DNA of 8,708 bases from positions 1-8,708 of the forward strand of contig JABEVA010000388.1 of NCBI GenBank assembly GCA_013044065.1, read 5' to 3'. The stretch comes from Phycisphaerae bacterium. GTDB taxonomy: Bacteria > Planctomycetota > Phycisphaerae > WQYP01. The position numbers and the translations under genes are program-made. The notes below the pieces were generated by a model. That model did not search any database and was not told the DNA's origin. It saw nothing but the letters and a program-made list of their open reading frames with translations. Positions within the stretch are counted from its first letter, which is position 1. Every line of letters begins with the position of its first letter. Positions 6,523-8,708 of the stretch are shown in pieces.

Positions 6523-7125
6523 ATGGAAAGTCACTTTCCGCGCTGTGTGCATTGTGTCAGCACGCTTTCCATCGGTGGTGGTGTCATCGGTACCATCAAG
6601 GCCTTTCTCAAGAAGGAAGTTACGTGCGCCGCCTGCGGCAAATCCATGCAAAGTGCCGATGCCCAGGTGATGGGTGAAACATTTGCGGCTGCCGTCAAAT
6701 CCCTCCACGATGCACTCAAGCAAGAACTGGCCCGTGCGCCGGTGTTAACCACAGCCCAGGCGCAAAGAGCCCTTGGCGCGGAGATGGGCACGGCTCCTGT
6801 GCATAAAATTCATGGCGATGAGGAACTTAGCTGTGCCGTCGTGAAAATCTTTCGCATGGCCTTGCGCCATGAAGCCGTTGGCAATGAAGGCGTGATTACC
6901 ATCAGTCTGATAGCCGGCCCGGCCAATGCGCAGATCACCAAAATCCACGCGCCCGGACTGCACAAAGAAGTATTGCCCACCACGCTGTTGGTTGCCAAAA
7001 TCAGCCCGCAGGATTTCTTGGTTCTCCAACGAGGCGGTCAGGCGGTTCCGCCTAAGATGGCGGCTCATCCCATCCTCAGACATGGCCACGACAACCATCC
7101 TGGCACCAATGTAGCTCCGGCGTGA
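6523..7125 (+). CDS. Unrecognised 200-residue protein with N-terminal CxxC pairs
   Basis: I do not recognise this family. The start at 6523 is set by AAGGAG at 6511-6516. The N-terminus carries two cysteine pairs, C8-V-H-C11 and C35-A-A-C38 followed by G39, spaced 23 residues apart, which would suit a small zinc ribbon or other metal site. Between them is a Gly-rich hydrophobic stretch (LSIGGGVIGTIKAF, 15-28). Residues about 45-75 look helical (GETFAAAVKSLHDALKQELA). The remainder is mixed alpha/beta with no signal peptide or clear membrane segment; the tail (about 175-200) is rich in His, Pro and Ala (HPILRHGHDNHPG). It stands alone on its strand, divergent from the VOC gene and convergent with rmuC, so the neighbourhood gives no functional clue. 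Protein-binding or nucleic-acid-binding roles are both possible; neither is shown. Confidence 0.7.
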   Translation: MESHFPRCVHCVSTLSIGGGVIGTIKAFLKKEVTCAACGKSMQSADAQVMGETFAAAVKSLHDALKQELARAPVLTTAQAQRALGAEMGTAPVHKIHGDEELSCAVVKIFRMALRHEAVGNEGVITISLIAGPANAQITKIHAPGLHKEVLPTTLLVAKISPQDFLVLQRGGQAVPPKMAAHPILRHGHDNHPGTNVAPA

Positions 7126-7152
7126 GGCCGTTCTTCCACACTCTGCATAGCG

Positions 7153-8457
7153 CTATCTGCCCAAGGCCGATGGCTGATCCGGCATATCCACCGTGTTCGC
7201 GGGCAGAGCTTGCACATCCTTGAGGCTCCGCTCAATGGCACGCGTGCGTACCGCAGCCTGGTCTACGGTATTGGCCGCCTCGTCGAGCTTCTTTTTTACC
7301 TTGTCCAAGACTTCGCCGTAGAGATTAAACTCGGTTTTGACCTTGGAAAGAAGCTGCCAGACTTCACCGGAACGCTTTTGAATGGCCAGAGTCTGAAACC
7401 CCATCCTAAGACTGGCCAGAATAGACCACAAAGTGGTGGGGCCGGCAATTGTAATTCTGTATTTCTGGCGCAGCTTATCTACCAGCCCGGTCTGACGGAT
7501 CACCTCGGCAAAAAGACTTTCCGTGGGCAAAAATAAAATCGCAAAATCGGTGGTCAACGGTGGAGAGATATATTTTTTACAAATCGAAGCGGCGCAATTT
7601 TCCACCGACTGTTCCAACTCTTTGGCCGCCGCTGCGATCATGGCGCTATCTCCTGTCTCCTGGGCAACGACCAGACGCTGAAAATCCTCCAGCGGAAATT
7701 TGGCGTCAATGGGCAGCAGCACAGGTGCCTGGGAATTGGCATCGTGGCCGGGCAGCTTGATCACAGCATCCACGCGGTTGTCACCTTTGATGTTGGCTTG
7801 TGCCTCAAATTGCGCGGGGTCCAGAGCGTCTTCCAGCAAGGCCACCAGTTGCACTTCGCCCATGCCTCCGCGGGTCTTGATATTGGTAAGCACCTTTTTC
7901 AAATCACCTACGCCCGCCGCCAGCGATTGCATTTCTCCCAGGCCCTTATGCACCTGCTCCAGCCGTTCGCTGACGATTTTGAACGATTCCCCCAGCCGCT
8001 TTTCCAATGTTCCCTGCAGCTTTTCGTCCACGGTAACGCGCATTTGCTCCAGGTTCTTATTGTTGTCGGCTTGCAGAAGTTTCAGACGTTCTTGAATCTC
8101 GTTACGCACAGTGTCCAGACGCTTTTCCACGGTATCCCGGACCGCATCCAGACGCTGCGTGGTGGTCTGAGTGATGTGCGTGAGTTGGGAATTTAGCGAA
8201 TCACCGACCCCTTTCAGGGCTGACGCTAGCTCTTCGCGTCCTTGGCGTCCGGTCTGCGCCGCTTCGGATCGCGCCTGCGCCATCTCATCACGCACCAGCC
8301 GATCCAGTCGGTCGATATCTTTCTGGAGGCTTTCCAGTTGACCGGCATGGGCCGCTGTGGCAACGGATTGTCGACGGCCCAGCGTCAATGCGGCCAGCAA
8401 GCTGCTAACAACCAGAATCATCAGCACAATCAGCAAGATAACAACAATAATCGGCAT
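7153..8457 (-). CDS. rmuC: RmuC-family DNA recombination protein
   Basis: A 434-residue membrane-anchored protein of the RmuC family, which limits DNA rearrangement at inverted repeats and contains a predicted endonuclease-like fold (family knowledge). Seen here: one N-terminal transmembrane helix (PIIVVILLIVLMILVVSSLL, 2-21); a long Gln/Glu/Arg/Leu-rich coiled coil from about 38 to 190 (repeated KRLDTVRNEI, EKRLGESFKIV); then the RmuC domain at about 190-410 with NIKTRGGMGEVQL (192-204), the acidic core VDAVIKLPG (229-237) and LLPIDAKFPLEDF (247-259), giving D230, D251 and K253, and ITIAGPTTLWSILASLRMGF (335-354). Start 8457 is chosen because the membrane helix follows at once; the same frame stays open upstream to the window end but looks non-coding, and the ribosome binding site is weak. 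Length and motifs look intact. It converges on the CxxC protein gene with 27 bases between stops. Confidence 0.93.
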   Translation of the reverse strand: MPIIVVILLIVLMILVVSSLLAALTLGRRQSVATAAHAGQLESLQKDIDRLDRLVRDEMAQARSEAAQTGRQGREELASALKGVGDSLNSQLTHITQTTTQRLDAVRDTVEKRLDTVRNEIQERLKLLQADNNKNLEQMRVTVDEKLQGTLEKRLGESFKIVSERLEQVHKGLGEMQSLAAGVGDLKKVLTNIKTRGGMGEVQLVALLEDALDPAQFEAQANIKGDNRVDAVIKLPGHDANSQAPVLLPIDAKFPLEDFQRLVVAQETGDSAMIAAAAKELEQSVENCAASICKKYISPPLTTDFAILFLPTESLFAEVIRQTGLVDKLRQKYRITIAGPTTLWSILASLRMGFQTLAIQKRSGEVWQLLSKVKTEFNLYGEVLDKVKKKLDEAANTVDQAAVRTRAIERSLKDVQALPANTVDMPDQPSALGR

Positions 8458-8708
8458 GCGTCTATCCCGGATCCAACAACGCCTTGGGCAACCAACGGGT
8501 GCCCATTGTAATCGATTTGTCTCCCACAGGGTTGGCCTGCGCCTGGCCTGAGGAAACATCCGCCACTTCGCGTCTCCCGAGGCATGGGGATTGCGCCATC
8601 CTTCAGCCCGGTCCCGAAGATTTTCAGGACCGTGGCGTCCCGATGAAGGGCCTGTCGATTTAATTGGTACTGGCTTTGCTAAGGCGGCCACTCGGCCAAC
8701 GGCCCGCC
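8458..8708. other. Upstream region of rmuC, no gene supported
   Basis: About 250 bases. A minus-strand TACAAT at 8510-8505, roughly 48 bases before the rmuC start, could be a -10 box, but no matching -35 is seen. One minus-strand frame reads from the window edge to a stop at 8662-8660 and could be the last 15 or so residues of an upstream gene; this is too short to identify. Confidence 0.3.

Noticed and set aside
6169..6723. Minus-strand open frame of 184 codons across the intergenic region and antisense to the CxxC gene
   Set aside because: It has no ribosome binding site or recognisable domain, and it overlaps in antisense a gene with a strong Shine-Dalgarno site and paired CxxC motifs. 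It looks like a shadow frame in GC-rich DNA.
8458..8691. In-frame N-terminal extension of RmuC
   Set aside because: The added 78 residues show no resemblance to the family. RmuC proteins begin with the membrane helix, which follows the ATG at 8457 directly.
8655..8708. tRNA-like D-arm (GGCCGAGTGGCC) on the minus strand at the window edge
   Set aside because: No matching anticodon arm, no T-arm consensus and no acceptor pairing could be made in the following bases.
1..8708. A new defence or other undescribed multi-gene system
   Set aside because: Nearly all genes belong to well-known families, and none forms a defence-type cassette. The only unknown protein stands alone on its strand.

Overview
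The window is bacterial chromosomal DNA that looks ordinary apart from one decayed insertion sequence. Gene content (a GntR-type winged helix joined to a LacI-like sensor, a long plus short NfeD pair, RmuC, Fpg) and the moderately high GC are compatible with the Planctomycetota/Verrucomicrobiota/Lentisphaerota group. That placement is an impression from gene style; no marker gene here proves it.

Layout. (1) 2-1048, plus: the 3' part of a sugar-operon-type transcription regulator whose start lies before the window. (2) 1049-1964: a gene-poor stretch holding the 3' remnant of an IS256 (Mutator) family transposase on the minus strand, frameshifted and cut off, plus a probable terminal repeat and an unrecognised open frame. 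(3) 1965-3261, plus: a CheY-like single-domain response regulator, then, 61 bases on, the DNA repair glycosylase Fpg/MutM. (4) 3348-6136, minus: a probable three-gene run, transcribed in the order VOC (glyoxalase-like) protein, long NfeD protein with a ClpP-like domain, short NfeD protein. (5) 6137-6522: a divergent intergenic region with an imperfect inverted repeat and a possible promoter. (6) 6523-7125, plus: an unrecognised 200-residue protein with two CxxC pairs and a strong Shine-Dalgarno site. (7) 7153-8457, minus: RmuC, converging on the previous gene with only 27 bases between stops. (8) 8458-8708: upstream region with no supported gene.

How the genes relate. The two NfeD proteins are the clearest functional unit: adjacent membrane proteins of a family usually associated with membrane-domain organisation and membrane proteolysis. 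The long member has Ala where its family carries the catalytic Ser, so it is probably not an active protease. Fpg and RmuC both act on DNA but sit on opposite strands far apart, so I see no shared pathway in the layout. I found no tRNA, rRNA, CRISPR array or defence system. The points most worth a second look are the altered NfeD active site, the unknown CxxC protein with its divergent upstream region, and the IS256 relic.
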